A stretch of DNA of 64,000 nt from Hormoscilla sp. GM7CHS1pb (GTDB lineage Bacteria; Cyanobacteriota; Cyanobacteriia; Cyanobacteriales; Desertifilaceae): the NCBI GenBank assembly GCA_014323675.1, contig JACONN010000002.1, positions 2,152,001 through 2,216,000 of the forward strand, given 5' to 3'. Numbering within the stretch: position 1 is the stretch's first letter; the number at the start of each line of letters is the position of its first letter. Under the pieces are notes generated by a model. The model did not search any database. It was not told the DNA's origin and saw only the letters and a program-made list of their open reading frames with translations. Below are positions 62,478-64,000 of the stretch, one piece after another. The position numbers were made by a program, and so were the translations under genes.

Positions 62478-64000
62478 TTACTTTCTGTCCAATTGCGCTC
62501 TCAGCTTGTTGATAAAATTCGCGTCATCTTTAGGGTAAACCGGCTGTTCTAGGGTTTCCCGCAGCCAGTATATTTCCTGTTTCGCCTCCACCAGATGCCG
62601 GACACATGCCTCCAACTGTTGCAATAATTGCTGGTTGCTGCTATTGGTTTCCTTGCCAACGGCTAATAGGCGATCGCCCAAATAATGAATCCCCCGATCT
62701 AACTGGGCGGTCACCGCTTGCAGTTGCTGGTTGCTGGTACCTGCAGCGACATTATTAGTCAGGCGCTGACCCAAATACTGAATTGCCAGATTTATCTGGT
62801 CTGTATAGCGATTCATCGTCGTCACCAAGTTTAACAGCTCAACCTTCACCCCTTCCATACTATCAGCTTTATTCACAATTTGGGACTGCATTTTGTTAAG
62901 AATTGTAACTCCTGACTGAAAACGCTCCACAGTTTGCTGCAATTCGGGAATAATATTATGCAGAGACTGCTGATTCTGCTGATGCAACTCTAATACTTGC
63001 ACGGTAGTTTGATTGGCATTGCTAATTTCTCCGAGCAATTTCACTAACTGCTGACTGGCACTGCCAATTATCTTCGCCGTCCTTTCAATGGATTGAACTG
63101 TTTCTGCTAAACTTAAAGTAGAGCGATCGAACTTTGCTTGGGTCTTGGCCAAACCCATTGTCGCCGCTGATAACTTCTGAGCAAACTGACTCTGCTCGAA
63201 GATTTGAGCCACCCCGGCAAATTCCCCTGTAGTGGCCTGCATCGCCGCCACCGCATGGTTGAACTCATCCGCAGCATTGGCGATCGTACCAGCAGCCCTG
63301 CTAAAGCGATCGTATACGCGAGTAGCCAGTTCGGTAGCTTCTCTATTACCAGCAGCAATTTGTTCTGCCACCTTGCCCAAGGATCTCTCCATTGCTGCCG
63401 TAACATTATCGTGAAATCTAGTCAAAAACTCATGCTGCTGCTCTACCATGCGGTTAACAGCTTTATCCAGTCTGCCATGACCCTCAATAGTTGGTTGTAA
63501 CACGTTGTCCAGATAATCTTCTAAAGATAGAATCAACTGAGACTTAGCTAAATTCGTATTCCAACGCAAGTTTACCACTGTCAACAAGGCACTGCAAGCT
63601 ACGGCCAGCAAACTGGTAATAAAAGCAATGCCCATGCCTTGGAGAGGGGACTGTAATTTCTGGAATAAAACCGCCACGTCCGTGACATTATTTCTCTGAA
63701 GTTGAGTAATAGTCAGACTCAGATTAAAAAGGTTGAGAGTGATGCCCAAAAAGGTACCTAGCAGACCCAAGGCGACCAACAAATTCGGCAAGTAGCGGCA
63801 AAATTCATCCCACTGCACGCAGCGCAACGAAAAACCCAAAAACTTAAATTTGTCTTTGCTGTATAGCCCCGAAATCAGAGCAAATGTATTCACCTGTTCG
63901 AGGTTACTACTAGCTTGCCGAAATCTTTGCTCAAGGTTTTCCACAATTTGCGGTTGCATCCCTCTACTGGAGTCATTTATCAGTCTCAGTACCCGAGACT
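62478..64000 (-). CDS. MotA/TolQ/ExbB-like proton-channel protein with long coiled-coil tail (5' end outside window)
   Basis: The frame stays open through the right edge (residues VLRLINDSSRG lie before the first ATG at 63959), so the true start is beyond 64000. The part seen has the MotA/TolQ/ExbB signature: LPNLLVALGLLGTFLGITLN as one membrane helix and PLQGMGIAFITSLLAVACSA as the next. About 370 residues of helical, glutamine-rich coiled coil follow (KVAEQIAAGNREATELA, HQQNQQSLHNIIPELQQ). Layout and size resemble ZorA, a motor-channel subunit in the Zorya defence system, but also uncharacterised cyanobacterial relatives. No ZorB-like gene is in the window; it may lie further right. The 671-aa protein follows in the same direction. 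Confidence 0.75.
   Translation of the reverse strand, partial: SRVLRLINDSSRGMQPQIVENLEQRFRQASSNLEQVNTFALISGLYSKDKFKFLGFSLRCVQWDEFCRYLPNLLVALGLLGTFLGITLNLFNLSLTITQLQRNNVTDVAVLFQKLQSPLQGMGIAFITSLLAVACSALLTVVNLRWNTNLAKSQLILSLEDYLDNVLQPTIEGHGRLDKAVNRMVEQQHEFLTRFHDNVTAAMERSLGKVAEQIAAGNREATELATRVYDRFSRAAGTIANAADEFNHAVAAMQATTGEFAGVAQIFEQSQFAQKLSAATMGLAKTQAKFDRSTLSLAETVQSIERTAKIIGSASQQLVKLLGEISNANQTTVQVLELHQQNQQSLHNIIPELQQTVERFQSGVTILNKMQSQIVNKADSMEGVKVELLNLVTTMNRYTDQINLAIQYLGQRLTNNVAAGTSNQQLQAVTAQLDRGIHYLGDRLLAVGKETNSSNQQLLQQLEACVRHLVEAKQEIYWLRETLEQPVYPKDDANFINKLRAQLDRK

Noticed and set aside
1..64000. tRNA, rRNA genes or CRISPR arrays
   Set aside because: No cloverleaf-like or rRNA-like segments and no regularly spaced repeats with unique spacers were recognised by eye; a covariance-model scan would be needed to exclude tRNAs fully.

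Overview
The window looks like a piece of a cyanobacterial chromosome, probably from a filamentous species rich in repeats. The signs are the very frequent HIP1 octamer GCGATCGC and its variants, heptanucleotide tandem repeats, the folD-crtE-PAP2-like block, a bioB-bioY pair, an FHA-fused class A penicillin-binding protein, a small RRM RNA-binding protein, XisH/XisI proteins, Uma2 nucleases and many GTAGGTTGGGT-type and GTTCCC..GGGAAC-type repeats. No rRNA, tRNA or CRISPR array was recognised. The species cannot be fixed from the sequence alone.

Layout. 0.4-8.4 kb holds a same-strand row of small-molecule enzymes: a SAM methyltransferase, an MDR reductase, a beta-hydroxyacid-dehydrogenase-like protein, an enolase-superfamily dehydratase, an EamA exporter, a 2OG-Fe(II) oxygenase and a geranylgeranyl-reductase-family flavoprotein. 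Three of the seven are frameshifted. 8.5-10.8 kb holds the minus-strand folD-crtE-PAP2-like operon, with a 2.46-kb group II intron (10.83-13.29 kb) immediately upstream of folD. 13.4-16.5 kb holds a repeat-invaded putative lipoprotein, a two-gene AAA ATPase plus PIN-like nuclease cassette, and a Uma2 protein. 17.3-23.2 kb holds mutS and a single-chain restriction-modification enzyme. 23.4-26.6 kb is a decayed second copy of an MFS gene split by an IS66 element. 26.7-29.4 kb holds a frameshifted MFS transporter, a truncated ABC binding protein and a broken BrnT/BrnA-like module. gltD and another Uma2 follow. 32.8-36.7 kb is a large pair of surface-type genes: a leucine-rich-repeat protein, and a seven-repeat propeller with cohesin-like and dockerin-like parts. 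37.1-38.8 kb holds an orphan HsdS and gene stubs. 38.9-41.4 kb is bioB-bioY-lspA, with an unusual duplication of the 5' end of lspA. 41.9-47.7 kb holds the FHA-PBP1A, an RRM protein, a small EF-hand-tailed protein and a DUF697-type GTPase. 48.1-59.9 kb is an accessory region: a nuclease remnant, XisH/XisI, an aldo-keto reductase plus a mangled duplicate of its 3' end, a 1311-aa restriction-modification enzyme, two related toxin-antitoxin-like modules with different second genes, a DUF433/DUF5615 pair and a DUF4351-type nuclease. 60.2-64.0 kb holds a 671-aa protein and a MotA/TolQ/ExbB-like protein with a long coiled-coil tail that runs off the right edge.

Two themes connect the window. First, housekeeping functions (mismatch repair, folate, isoprenoid, biotin, ammonium assimilation, cell wall) are interspersed with defence, toxin-antitoxin and mobile DNA. 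Second, more than a dozen genes are split by one- or two-base shifts, most of them in short homopolymers. That is either real gene decay with repeat expansion or an indel-prone assembly, and the sequence alone cannot decide. The shifts even affect the class A PBP and the conserved GTPase, which keeps sequence error a live explanation. Coordinates of frameshifted genes below span the whole reconstructed gene.
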